From NCBI GenBank assembly GCA_016218805.1, contig JACRCW010000062.1:1-35994 (forward strand): a stretch of 35,994 nt of DNA, given 5' to 3'. This document shows, piece after piece, positions 24,379 to 35,994 of the stretch. This stretch comes from Deltaproteobacteria bacterium. GTDB taxonomy: Bacteria > Myxococcota > JACRCW01. Within the stretch, counting starts at the first letter, position 1. Each line of letters opens with the position of its first letter. The position numbers were made by a program, and so were the translations under genes. The notes below the pieces were generated by a model that was not told the origin of the DNA, did not search any database, and was given only the letters and a program-made list of their open reading frames with translations.

Positions 24379-26109
24379 TCACGGGCGCGGGAAGCGCACC
24401 GGGTGCGGATAGGGGAACAGGTCCGCCAACGCGCCCGCACGCACGCCCGCCTGCGTCTGTTGCCACCATTCGGGCTCGCACAATTCCGGGTGTTCCTCGC
24501 GGAACATCTGCCGCGCCTCCGGGTCCGCGAACATGAACGTGGGGAACTCCTCCGGGAACAGGTCCTGGGCCCCCACGCCAAACCACGGTTCCAACAGGCC
24601 TTCGTCCGCGCCCTCGGGGAGGCGGCGGAAATTGCACGCCGTCAGCGGGCAGAGCTCGTCATAGTCATAGAAGACCACGCGCCCATAGCGCGTGACCCCA
24701 AAGTTCTTCAGCATCAGGTCACCCGGGAAGATGTCCGCCGCGGCCAGCTCCTTGAGACAGTCGCCAATGCCGCGGATGACGTCGCGCTTCTCCGGGCCGG
24801 TCACTTCGCGCAGGTGCAGGTCCAGCGGGGTGACGCGCCGCTCAATGTACAGGTGCGTGACAATGCGCCGGTCCTTCTGCAGCTCCAGCGCCGAAGGCGC
24901 CTTGCGTGCAAACTGCTCCAAAAGCGCGTGGTCAAACCGGCCCGCGGGCAGCGGCACGTCAGAGAACTCCAGCGTGTCCGCCAGACGCCCCACGCGGTCA
25001 TGCAGCTTCACGTAGTTGTAGCGCTCACGCACGGCGTCCGGCGTGGTCTCCTTGGGCGGGTCAAACTGGTCCCGGATGACCTTGAACACGTACGGGAAGC
25101 TGGGGAGCGTGAAGACCAGCATCACCATCCCGTGCGTCCCGGGCGCCACCACAAAGTGGTCCTCTGAGTGCCGCAGGTGCGCCTGCAGGTCCCGGTAGAA
25201 CAGCGTCTTGCCCTGCTTCTGCAGGCCCAGCATGGTGTACAGCTCCGCGCGCGGCTTGCGCGGCATCATGGCCTGCAGGAATGAGACGTACGCCGCGGGC
25301 ACCTCCATATCCACCATGAAGTACGCGCGGCCCAGGCTGAACACGGAGGCAATGTCCGCCGGGTCCAGCAGCAGCGCGTCCACAAACAGTTGGCGGCGGC
25401 CGTTGTGCAGCAGCGGGATGGCAAACGGGCATTCCGTGGCGCCGTGCAGGATCCGCCCCACCAGATAGGCGGCCTTGTTGCGGAAGAACGGGCTGCGCAG
25501 CAGCTGCAGTTGCGCGTTGTCCGGGAGCACCGCGGGCAGCGCACCGCGGCGGCGCAGGGCGTCATGAAGCCGGTCCACGTCACGGTCCAGGTCCTCAAAC
25601 CGGTTCTTCAGCTGCGCGCTGTGCAGGATGTTGCGCAGCACGCGCCGCAGGTCCCCGCTGCGCGGATAGAACGCGCGGTAGGTGGGCTCCGTCCCGTCCA
25701 GGTGCTCCGTGCTGATGGCCGGGCGCACAAACATGTGCGCGTTGTTGAAATAGCGGTGATTCAACACGCGCGTGGATACCGAGTTGAAAAACGTCTCCGC
25801 GCATTCCGGCTGCAGGTGCCCGTACAGCAGGCCCATGTACGCGTGCTTGGCGTCCGGCCACAGCCGCTCCGGGACGCCACGGGGGAAACGGCGTTGCAGG
25901 GCGGCCACGCCTTCGCGCACGCGCTGGTCATACATGTGCACGCGGGTGGCGTGCGCCGCAATGACCTCCGTCCACGCGGCCCGTTCAAAGCGATCCCGCG
26001 CCGCCGCGCTGATGGCGCGAAACATCCGGTAGTGCTTGTCAAAGCCGGCCAGGATGGTCCGCGCCACGGTGAGCGCGGTGGGATCCCGGGAGGCGCGGGG
26101 GCGGGCCAT
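24379..26109 (-). CDS. aceK: Isocitrate dehydrogenase kinase/phosphatase
   Basis: Protein of 576 aa, normal for AceK. It phosphorylates and dephosphorylates isocitrate dehydrogenase, setting the split between the TCA cycle and glyoxylate bypass. The ATP-binding segment 'PGTHGMVMLVFTLPSFPYVF' (about residue 320) and the later kinase motif 'YDYDELCPLTACNFRRLP' (about 480) are typical. The ATG at 26109 starts a usual MARPRA N-terminus; an upstream in-frame start at 26184 would add 25 atypical residues. It is monocistronic here: aceA and aceB are not in the window. Confidence 0.93.
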   Translation of the reverse strand: MARPRASRDPTALTVARTILAGFDKHYRMFRAISAAARDRFERAAWTEVIAAHATRVHMYDQRVREGVAALQRRFPRGVPERLWPDAKHAYMGLLYGHLQPECAETFFNSVSTRVLNHRYFNNAHMFVRPAISTEHLDGTEPTYRAFYPRSGDLRRVLRNILHSAQLKNRFEDLDRDVDRLHDALRRRGALPAVLPDNAQLQLLRSPFFRNKAAYLVGRILHGATECPFAIPLLHNGRRQLFVDALLLDPADIASVFSLGRAYFMVDMEVPAAYVSFLQAMMPRKPRAELYTMLGLQKQGKTLFYRDLQAHLRHSEDHFVVAPGTHGMVMLVFTLPSFPYVFKVIRDQFDPPKETTPDAVRERYNYVKLHDRVGRLADTLEFSDVPLPAGRFDHALLEQFARKAPSALELQKDRRIVTHLYIERRVTPLDLHLREVTGPEKRDVIRGIGDCLKELAAADIFPGDLMLKNFGVTRYGRVVFYDYDELCPLTACNFRRLPEGADEGLLEPWFGVGAQDLFPEEFPTFMFADPEARQMFREEHPELCEPEWWQQTQAGVRAGALADLFPYPHPVRFPRP

Positions 26110-26196
26110 GGGCGGACGCGTATCACAACGCGCGTCCCGGGTTGGCAGCAGGGAGTGCGGGCTGGTATCTGAGGGCCACTTCAACCGGGGGTTCCC

Positions 26197-27387
26197 ATGC
26201 GCCGTGCAAGTGCCTTCCTCGTCGTCAACCTGACTGCGTTCCTGGCGTGCTCCGGGGGCGGAGACCCGGAAAGCGGGGATGGCAGCAGCAGTTCCGGGGG
26301 CACCGCGTCGTCATCGTCCTCCTCTTCGTCGTCGTCCACCGGAGGGTCCTCCTCCTCCTCCTCCTCCTCCACTTCCTCCTCCTCCTCCTCTTCCACCACG
26401 GGCGGTTCGTCGTCCTCGTCGTCAACCGGCGGATCGTCCTCATCCTCCACCGGCGGATCGTCTTCGTCCTCGTCGTCCTCTTCCTCCTCCACGTCCGGGG
26501 GAAGCAGTTCGTCGTCGTCGTCATCCAGTTCCACGGGCGGCCCCAGTGTGAACCTGGCGGAGACCAGGAGCGCGTTCCTTGTGGGCGCCACCGGCGTGGA
26601 CCTTCCCACCGCCACCTCCGCGCTGTGCGTCCAGGCGGTGGCGCTGGCCACGCAGGCCACGGGCGCCACCACGGTGGTGGGCACGCTCACGGAATCCGCC
26701 GCCGGCTCCCGCCAGTTCACCTATGCCGCCACGCCCACGGACCGGCTGCGCATCACCTGGGGGGACGGCACCATCAATGAGTTCACCATCACCACGCTGC
26801 AATCCATGGCGACCACGTACGACGCGTTCTTTGATGCGGACTTTGCCATTGCGTACCGGTTTGTGAAGCCGGGGGACACGGACCTCACCGTCAACGGCAG
26901 CCGGTCCAATGGCACGCTGAGCGGAAGCGTGCAGGGGTCCTTCACGCTGGAAGGCGTCCTTTACACAGTGCAGGGGAACCGCACGGGCACCGTGGTGGCG
27001 GCGGTGGACTCGGGCTACGCGGAGAGCACCAGCGAGGAAACCACCACGGGCACGCTCACCGCCACCGGGTTCTCCGAGACGCTCAACGAATACCGCCTGG
27101 GTCACGTGCTCGTGTACAACGGCGTCACCACGCAGAACTACCAGCGGCACACCTCGTCTTCCTGGACGCGGGGCGGCGTGGCGTTTGCGTTTGTCAACGC
27201 GCGCGTGCACCGCGCCTACGTGAACATGCGCCCCGGGGATGCCGCCTACTGGCTGGCGGACGGCGCGCTGCTGCGCGAAGGCGTCCAGGTGGGCGGCGTG
27301 TCCATGCAGAACAACGGCGTCACCATTGACGTGGTGCTGACGGTGGACGGGCAGACGCAGATCCTGGAGCAATACCCGGCGCAGTGA
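26197..27387 (+). CDS. Poly-serine-linker lipoprotein
   Basis: Protein of 396 aa with GGGGG upstream of the ATG. The signal ends FLAC (Cys18), a plausible though not ideal lipobox. Residues about 28-112 are nearly pure Ser with some Gly and Thr, encoded by a TCC/TCG microsatellite. Residues about 115-396 form a beta-rich globular domain with no recognised family. This is a third surface protein in the window on a Ser-rich stalk, but it lacks the Cys module of the other two. Confidence 0.75.
   Translation: MRRASAFLVVNLTAFLACSGGGDPESGDGSSSSGGTASSSSSSSSSSTGGSSSSSSSSTSSSSSSSTTGGSSSSSSTGGSSSSSTGGSSSSSSSSSSSTSGGSSSSSSSSSSTGGPSVNLAETRSAFLVGATGVDLPTATSALCVQAVALATQATGATTVVGTLTESAAGSRQFTYAATPTDRLRITWGDGTINEFTITTLQSMATTYDAFFDADFAIAYRFVKPGDTDLTVNGSRSNGTLSGSVQGSFTLEGVLYTVQGNRTGTVVAAVDSGYAESTSEETTTGTLTATGFSETLNEYRLGHVLVYNGVTTQNYQRHTSSSWTRGGVAFAFVNARVHRAYVNMRPGDAAYWLADGALLREGVQVGGVSMQNNGVTIDVVLTVDGQTQILEQYPAQ
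26281..26540 (+). repeat. TCC/TCG trinucleotide microsatellite
   Basis: Long runs of (TCC)n and (TCG)n in frame, encoding the Ser stalk of the lipoprotein. Units change in threes, so slippage would alter stalk length without breaking the frame. Confidence 0.85.
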
Positions 27388-27455
27388 GCCCGCGCAGTGG
27401 CGCGGCGTTCTCCGCGGAGGTAGAGGCGGCACAACCCGCTTTCCCGGAGGACCTG

Positions 27456-27911
27456 ATGACCCGTCACACCCTGTTCGCCGTGTGTATCCTGGCACTTGTT
27501 CCCGCGCTGGCGTCCGCGCAACGCGTGAAAATCAAGACGCCGCAGGGCAACTACAGCGTGGAGGTGGACCCCGGCACGGATGACGACGACCGGCCGGCCC
27601 CCGCGCCGGCACCCGCGGCGGGACGCGCCATGGGGTCCGCCCAGTTTGACAAGCTGGTGGCGGCGATTGAAAAGACGTCCTTTGACGAAAAGAAGCTCAT
27701 TCCGCTGCGCTCGGCGGCGTCCGCCAACTGGTTCACCGCGGCGCAGGTGGGCCGCCTGGTGGACCTGTTCAGCTTTGGGCAGCAACGCCTCAAGTGCGTG
27801 GAAATCGTGCGCGGGCGGATTGTGGACCCGGAGAACAACTTCACCATCTATGAGCACTTCACCTTCTCGTCCGAGAAGGACAAGGCGCAGAAGATCCTGG
27901 AAGGCGGTTGA
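27456..27911 (+). CDS. DUF4476-domain secreted protein
   Basis: Protein of 151 aa. CGGAGG lies five bases before the ATG at 27456. The signal peptide ends at ALASAQ. After a short acidic/Pro-Ala linker, residues about 58-150 match the DUF4476 pattern: 'FDKLVAAIEKTSFDEKKL', 'WFTAAQVGRLVDLFSFGQQRL', 'YEHFTFSSEKDKA'. The function of this family is not known. It follows the poly-Ser lipoprotein by 68 bases and may be co-transcribed. Confidence 0.75.
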   Translation: MTRHTLFAVCILALVPALASAQRVKIKTPQGNYSVEVDPGTDDDDRPAPAPAPAAGRAMGSAQFDKLVAAIEKTSFDEKKLIPLRSAASANWFTAAQVGRLVDLFSFGQQRLKCVEIVRGRIVDPENNFTIYEHFTFSSEKDKAQKILEGG

Positions 27912-27923
27912 GGCGGCGGCGGT

Positions 27924-30209
27924 TCAACCCAGCCGGGCCAGGATGTCCGCCGGGAGTGCGGCCTTGAACTTCCGCACGTGCTCCATGTTGCCCGAGTAGT
28001 CGTGGTGCTCCTCGTCCAGCAGCTTGCTGATGGGGCCAAACGGGATGTTCTCCGGCAGGCCCAGGTGGCGCAGCATGCCGGTCCAGATCGTTTCGTCCCG
28101 GCCCCAGCGGCTCTGGTCATACAGGATGCTGAACGCGGCAAACGTGAGCCCCATCAGCTTGGCGTCCACCCCCGTCAGGTTCTGCTCCTTGGCAATGGTC
28201 TGGATGAACTCATAGGAGGCCACCGCGCGCAGGCCTTCCACGCTCATGTGCGCGTGGTTGGCGTTCACCTGCATCTTGAGGATCTTGGACCCATCCGGCG
28301 CGGTGTCCTTCTCAAACCGCACAATCGCCTTCTCGCCCGCCTTGGGGGTGAAGTAGCCGTCGCCCAGGATGTTCTGCTTCTTGTAGTCCTGCGTGACCGA
28401 GTTGTAGCCCGTACCCGTGTTGAGGGCCTGCGCGGCCAGGTGCGGCACGGTGCCTTCCAGGACTTCAGCGGGCCGTGACGGCGTGACGGCGTCAAACTCG
28501 CGCAGCGTGTCCGCGGTGGGCTTGAACGTGTCAAAGTTGGCAAACTTGTCCAGGTAGTCCGCCTGACCGTCATGGTCCGTGTCCAGGACCTTGCGGCGGA
28601 TCTCCGTGTGCACGGGCGAAATGTAGTTGGTGCCGCCGGGCATCACGTGGCTCCACGGGAACAACACGCCGTTTTCGCGGATGTTGTCGTTGAGCTTCTC
28701 CCAGCTCAGCCGCTTCACGCTGCCCTCGACGACCTCCATCAGCGTGTTGAAATTCTCGCTTTCGTTCATCACCTTCTTGCCGGCGCGCGTGGTGGTGTCA
28801 AAGTAGCTGGACGTGAAGGTGGTGAGCACCTGCGCGTCGGGGTAGCGCTCGCGCATGTTGTGGATGTTGTCCTTGCCCGCGCACAGGCCGGTGAAGATGA
28901 GTTTCTTCCCCTTGGAATCCGGCGAATTCACCAGCGCGTCCGGGACGGTGCGGCCCAGGTCGCTGTGACCGTCGTAGCCGACGATGTGGACGTCCTCCTT
29001 GTTCATGTCACGGAACAGGTCATCACGGTTGATGCCCACCTTGATGCGGATTTCCATCTCCTGCCCGCCGGGCGGGGTCACCTTCTTCACAAACGTCCCC
29101 GGACCGCGCGCCGGCACGTTGCCCTCCGGCGTGAACCCGCGGTCCTTCAACATGTCCACGTAGCCGGGGAAGAACTCCTCGTCCTCGCCGGTGGACCAGC
29201 TGACGTTGAGCGTGCGGTTTCCGTTCTTGAACCACTCATCATACGGCGGGCTGCGCGGGGCCAGTTGGTCCACCAGCGGCTGCGCCAGCGCCTTGAGGTC
29301 CGCCGGCAGCGACGACGACACGCGCGCCAGGTTCCACGTCATGGAGTCGCGCAGGATCGGGTTGGTCTCCGCCTTCAGCGTGTTCACGTACTGGGTGATG
29401 GCCTTGTGTTTGAGCTGCGCGTCGCCGCCGGCGGCTTCGGCCAGCGCCAGGAGCACGGTGGCCGCAGACGAACGCATCTGCAGCACCTGCTTGGCAGAGA
29501 GCCCCGCGGGCGCGGGCGCGCCCACCGCCACACTGCCCAGCGCGTCCGTCAGGTTGGCCAGCACCTTGGTGCGGTCCGCTGCCGTGACCGCGGTTCCCGC
29601 CAGCGGGTTGGCCTTCAGGTCATCCACCAGATCCGCCATGCGGAACAGCCCGGAGCCCAGTTCCGTGGGCGTGCGCGGCTTGTCCTGGTCCTTGCCCTCC
29701 ACAAAGAATCCCGAGGGTGAGAGGAACACCGGGCGGTACGTGCCGGTGGGGTCCAGCGGCTTGCCCGCACCGGTCTGCTCCGGTGTGCCCGTGAGTGACT
29801 GCAGCTTGTCCTTGGCATCCACCGTCATCTTGTTGGCCACCATCACGGCGGCCAGGCTGTACTTCTCATTGCTGCTGATCTTGCCGTCCTTCTGCACCAG
29901 GTCAGCAATCTTCTGCGCGTCACCACCGTCAATGACGCCGTCATCCTTCTCCAGCGTGTGCGCCAGGTTGCGCACGGTGGCGTTGGGAATGGCCAGGAAC
30001 GCCTTGAGCCGCTCATTGTCCGGCGCGGCCATCTTGTCCTGGTAGGCGGTCAGGATCTCACGCAGCTCCGCCTTGGCCACCGTGGACAGCGTGCCTGGGC
30101 CCATGGCCGTATCAATGAGCTTGCCCACGTCCTGTTTGGAGAGCTTACCGTCGGCAGCAAGGGTCCTGGCGAGCGCGCGGAGTTGGCCGGGGGCGATGGG
30201 CGTGGGCAT
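27924..30209 (-). CDS. Large protein with calcium-loop motifs and caspase-like His/Cys
   Basis: Protein of 761 aa. AGGAG lies six bases before the ATG at 30209; there is no signal peptide. The N-terminal 200 residues are helical with EF-hand-like phrases ('DGKLSKQDVGKLID', 'KDGKISSNEKYSL'). A central region resembles a caspase/clostripain-like core: 'VGYDGHSDLG' with H415 and 'IFTGLCAGKDN' with C443. A strict calcium-type loop, DTDHDGQADYLD, starts at D543. The C-terminal 200 residues contain 'HAHMSVEGLRAVASYEF' and are conserved-looking but unrecognised. It could be a calcium-regulated cysteine peptidase or an inactive relative; no family was confirmed. Confidence 0.6.
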   Translation of the reverse strand: MPTPIAPGQLRALARTLAADGKLSKQDVGKLIDTAMGPGTLSTVAKAELREILTAYQDKMAAPDNERLKAFLAIPNATVRNLAHTLEKDDGVIDGGDAQKIADLVQKDGKISSNEKYSLAAVMVANKMTVDAKDKLQSLTGTPEQTGAGKPLDPTGTYRPVFLSPSGFFVEGKDQDKPRTPTELGSGLFRMADLVDDLKANPLAGTAVTAADRTKVLANLTDALGSVAVGAPAPAGLSAKQVLQMRSSAATVLLALAEAAGGDAQLKHKAITQYVNTLKAETNPILRDSMTWNLARVSSSLPADLKALAQPLVDQLAPRSPPYDEWFKNGNRTLNVSWSTGEDEEFFPGYVDMLKDRGFTPEGNVPARGPGTFVKKVTPPGGQEMEIRIKVGINRDDLFRDMNKEDVHIVGYDGHSDLGRTVPDALVNSPDSKGKKLIFTGLCAGKDNIHNMRERYPDAQVLTTFTSSYFDTTTRAGKKVMNESENFNTLMEVVEGSVKRLSWEKLNDNIRENGVLFPWSHVMPGGTNYISPVHTEIRRKVLDTDHDGQADYLDKFANFDTFKPTADTLREFDAVTPSRPAEVLEGTVPHLAAQALNTGTGYNSVTQDYKKQNILGDGYFTPKAGEKAIVRFEKDTAPDGSKILKMQVNANHAHMSVEGLRAVASYEFIQTIAKEQNLTGVDAKLMGLTFAAFSILYDQSRWGRDETIWTGMLRHLGLPENIPFGPISKLLDEEHHDYSGNMEHVRKFKAALPADILARLG

Positions 30210-30541
30210 GGAGGGCTCCTGTGAATGGGAAGTCCGCGCACGCTGGATAAAAACGCGGCAATACGCAAGTGCCCGCGACGTCACCCGGCAACAGCGCGAC
30301 GTGGATCAGACCCTGTGCCGCATTGGGCGGGGGACGAGCCCGGACGAGCCCCCGCCCTACGACGAGAGAGCGGGGGAACGACTGCGGCGGGGGTTGCGTG
30401 AAGACGAGGGAGGCCGGGAACGACAGCGGCGGGATCGCGTGAAAACGGGGGCGAATCAACGAAGGCGCACCACGCGCGGAAACCTCCGCGGAACCGCGCC
30501 CCTGGGCCGTGGTCCTCACCCACCGGGGGATCAAGATCGCA
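30210..30541. other. Non-coding gap with inverted and direct repeats
   Basis: No supportable gene. It contains perfect 9-bp arms GGGCGGGGG (30325-30333) and CCCCCGCCC (30349-30357) around a 15-base loop. It also contains two imperfect direct copies of about 32 bases (30374-30406 and 30416-30447, period 42). The promoter of the upstream - strand gene presumably lies in the AT-richer part near 30232-30265. Confidence 0.5.
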
Positions 30542-31084
30542 TCAGCTCTGCGGAACCGGGCTCCCGGCGCTGTGGCGCGCCAGGCGTTCGTCCAGCAGCG
30601 AGCACACGACCGGCGTCACCACGAGGGTGAGGACGAGCGACAGCGTCTGGCCGCCGATGACGATGACGGCGATGCCGCGCCGTTCCGCGGCGCCAGGGCC
30701 GGTGCCCACGGCAAGCGGGATCATCCCCGCAACGAGGGCGAGCGTGGTCATCAGGATGGGGCGCAGCCGGTCCGGGTGCCCTGCTTCACCGCGGCCAGGC
30801 GCTCCATGCCGTTCCGCTGCAACGCAATCATGTGGTCCACCTGCAGGATGGCGTTCTTCTTCACCACCCCCAGCAGCACCAGGATACCCAGCGCCGAATA
30901 CAGATTGAGCGTGTCCCCCGCGAGCCACACGCTCAGCAGTGAGAACGGCAGGAGAGGCAGCGACAGCAGGATGGTGAACGGGAGCACCACGCTCTCAAAC
31001 TGCGACGCGAGGATCATGTACATGAGCAGGATGGAGAGCATGAATGCGATGAGGAACTCGCGCAGGGTGCGCTCCATCTCACGG
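30542..31084 (-). pseudogene. RND efflux pump C-terminal remnant, frameshifted
   Basis: Read from about 31080 down, the translation is AcrB/HAE1-type RND sequence: 'EFLIAFMLSILLMYMILASQ', 'GILVLLGVVKKNAILQVDH', then after a frame change near 30775 'RLRPILMTTLALVAGMIPLA' and 'TLVVTPVVCSLLDERLA' to a stop at 30542. Only the last quarter of a normal pump of about 1000 aa is present, so it cannot make a transporter. Confidence 0.85.
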
Positions 31085-31671
31085 CCGCCTCTTCCTCCGC
31101 GGCGAGCAGGTTGCCTTCCGCCACCGCCACGGCCGTGTCCGCAGCTTCCATCGTCGTGGGGGCCACCTGGCCCTGCCTGAACAACTCCGCCACGCGCGCC
31201 CGGTTTCCGCGCACCTGCTCCAGCACGGCGCGCGCCTGCTTCACCTGGCTGGCCTGCTCCACGGCAGCCGCCGCGCCTGACCCCGCGCGCGCGCGCCTGC
31301 GCCAACAGCGCCTCCGCCTGTTGCACCCGCAGTTCCATTTCCCGCGCATCCAGCGCCACCAGCAGCTGCCCGCGCTTCACGGAGCTGGCCAGGTCCACGT
31401 GGACGGCCTGCACGCGCCCCGCAACCTGGAACGCCAGGGTTGCCCGCTCGTCAGCCACCAGCACGCCGGTTCACCTCCACCCGGCGCTCCATGCGTGCCG
31501 GCGCCACCGTGAACCTGTCCGCGGGCGCCGCCTCCACCCGCAACGGCGCTGCCGCGGGGCGCTCCACCCGGGCGGCTCCCGGCACGACGCCACGCCCGCC
31601 AGCAGCACGACCGCGGCGAGGCGGGTGCAGCGGTGGCGCACGTCGTGGGGGGCGCGTGTGGCGGAGACCAT
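31085..31671 (-). pseudogene. RND membrane-fusion (adaptor) lipoprotein remnant, several frameshifts
   Basis: An ATG at 31671 opens a lipoprotein signal ending 'LLAGVASC'. Sense then continues only by changing frame: 'VERPAAAPLRVEAAPADRFT', then 'ATLAFQVAGRVQAVHVDLAS' with 'VKRGQLLVALDAREMELRVQ' (barrel-sandwich and hairpin of HlyD-type adaptors), then 'ARAVLEQVRGNRARVAELFR'. At about 31085 it runs straight into RND C-terminal sequence, showing a deletion that removed the adaptor's end and most of the pump. Confidence 0.82.
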
Positions 31672-35120
<3,449 letters not shown>

Positions 35121-35159
35121 CCCGCGGTAACGGGGAGCCCATGGCTCCATGAACGGGAC

Positions 35160-35200
35160 GGGGCGGGGGCGTGCACAGCGCCTCCGCCCCTTTCTGTTTT
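35160..35200 (+). terminator. Intrinsic terminator of the decaheme cytochrome gene
   Basis: GGGGCGGGGGCG (35160-35171) pairs along all 12 bases with CGCCTCCGCCCC (35179-35190), with one G-U pair and a 7-base loop, followed by TTTCTGTTTT. It starts 40 bases after the stop codon. Confidence 0.85.
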
Positions 35201-35421
35201 CCGCGTGGTTCACCGCGGGCGGCGCCCCGTCACCACCCGCGCAGCAGCGCGCCGCACAGCCCGCCCATCCGTCTTCACCGGCAGCTCCTCCTGCGCGGGT
35301 CGCACCCGCATCCGGTCGCGGTTGGCCCAGTCCCGCTTCCGCGTGGAATCTGCGCGCACGCCGTCCCGGACTTCCGCGCCACCCAGTGCTACAGCGCGCT
35401 GCCGTGCTCCTGGAGACCTGA

Positions 35422-35994
35422 ATGCCCCGCTTCTTCAACACCGCCGGTCCTTGCAGAGCTGAAGACCACTACATGCTCCCGCCCGAGCGCCGCCTCGCAG
35501 AGATCCGCCGTCTCGTCGATGAGAAGAAGTACTTCGTCATCCACGCGGCGCGGCAGTGCGGGAAGACCACGGCCATGCTCGCCCTGGCACGCCAGCTCAC
35601 CGCCGAAGGCCGCTACGCCGCGCTGCTGGTGTCCATGGAGGTGGGGCAGCCGTGGGGCGACCAACCGGGCAAGGCGGAGCAGGCTGTGCTCCAAGCGTGG
35701 CGGTCATGGGCGAACGCCTTCCTCCCTCCGGAACTGCGGCCGCCACCCTGGCCGGAAGTCTCGGACGGCAGCCGAATCAGTGCCGCCCTGGAGGCATGGT
35801 GCGTGACGGCCCCCCGTCCCCTTGTGCTGTTCCTTGACGAGATCGACGCGCTCCACAACCAGGCGTTGGTGTCCGTGCTCCGCCAGCTCCGTGACGGGTA
35901 TGGCAAGCGTCCGCAAGGCTTCCCGTGGTCCCTGGGCCTCATCGGCCTGCGCGACGTGCGCGACTACAAGGTTGCCTCCGGCGGCGGCGAGCGC
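35422..35994 (+). CDS. AAA-type ATPase, N-terminal part (runs off the window)
   Basis: 191 residues are visible from the ATG at 35422 (GGAG upstream) to the window end. 'MPRFFNTAGPCRAEDHYMLP' is the typical opening of a broad family of prokaryotic AAA-like ATP-binding proteins. The P-loop is 'HAARQCGKTTAML' and Walker B is 'LVLFLDEIDAL'. The full protein is probably several hundred residues. Members are often found in accessory regions, and their role is not settled. Its codon habits differ from the rest of the window (Phe and Ile keep C before G), which suggests recent acquisition. Upstream, 35201-35421 holds no supported gene. Confidence 0.75.
   Translation, partial: MPRFFNTAGPCRAEDHYMLPPERRLAEIRRLVDEKKYFVIHAARQCGKTTAMLALARQLTAEGRYAALLVSMEVGQPWGDQPGKAEQAVLQAWRSWANAFLPPELRPPPWPEVSDGSRISAALEAWCVTAPRPLVLFLDEIDALHNQALVSVLRQLRDGYGKRPQGFPWSLGLIGLRDVRDYKVASGGGER

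Noticed and set aside
26181..26720. - strand open frame with poly-Asp/Glu runs
   Set aside because: It is the antisense reading of the Ser microsatellite; the + strand frame has a lipoprotein signal and ribosome-binding site.
28572..29720. + strand open frame of 382 codons
   Set aside because: It is antisense to the 761-aa gene, Arg/Val/His-rich, with no start signal.

Overview
The window is about 36 kb of very GC-rich bacterial DNA from a myxobacterium-like organism (Myxococcota). The evidence is an ordered block of five genes matching the Myxococcus adventurous-gliding (Glt) genes gltD-gltE-gltF-gltG-gltH, several surface lipoproteins with poly-serine linkers, and strong third-position G/C bias. 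The genus cannot be fixed from sequence reading alone. No tRNA, rRNA, CRISPR array, transposase or phage gene was seen.

Layout. (1) 121-9359, + strand: the periplasmic and outer-membrane core of the Glt machinery (TPR protein GltD, TPR lipoprotein GltE, small secreted GltF, inner-membrane FHA/TonB-like GltG, barrel-like GltH), then a DUF697 membrane protein. The gltE-gltF gap holds inverted repeats and a plausible sigma70 promoter, so gltDE and gltFGH may be separate transcripts. (2) 9362-14562, + strand, tightly packed: hotdog thioesterase, GlpX fructose-1,6-bisphosphatase, PEGA-domain membrane protein, PduO-type cobalamin adenosyltransferase and a GT-C-like membrane glycosyltransferase with a discoidin-like tail. 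(3) 14745-18591, - strand: two secreted proteins sharing a Cys module and Ser-rich linker, one ending in a DNRLRE-like domain and one in an NHL propeller. (4) 18772-23882, + strand: an ABC exporter operon (GldA-like ATPase, permease fused to a GldG-like domain, DUF4340 protein) behind a good promoter. (5) 23974-30209: a small secreted protein, aceK (-), a poly-Ser lipoprotein with a microsatellite, a DUF4476 protein, and a large (-) protein with calcium-loop motifs and a caspase-like His/Cys pair. (6) 30210-32192: gene-poor DNA with the frameshifted, internally deleted remnant of an RND efflux operon. (7) 32193-35120: a lipoprotein joining a collagen-like stalk to a ten-heme OmcA/MtrC-type cytochrome, followed by a clear intrinsic terminator. 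(8) 35422-end: the start of an ATPase gene whose codon habits differ from its neighbours.

Common theme: most of the window encodes cell-envelope machinery, namely a motility or trafficking complex, an ABC system with auxiliary domains, and surface-displayed proteins on flexible (poly-Ser) or rod-like (collagen) stalks. A few central-metabolism genes (glpX, aceK, cobalamin adenosyltransferase) are interspersed.

The most interesting items are the collagen-stalk decaheme cytochrome, the caspase-like calcium-loop protein, the collapsed RND operon, and a window-wide rule in which Phe and Ile codons end in T almost only when the next base is G.
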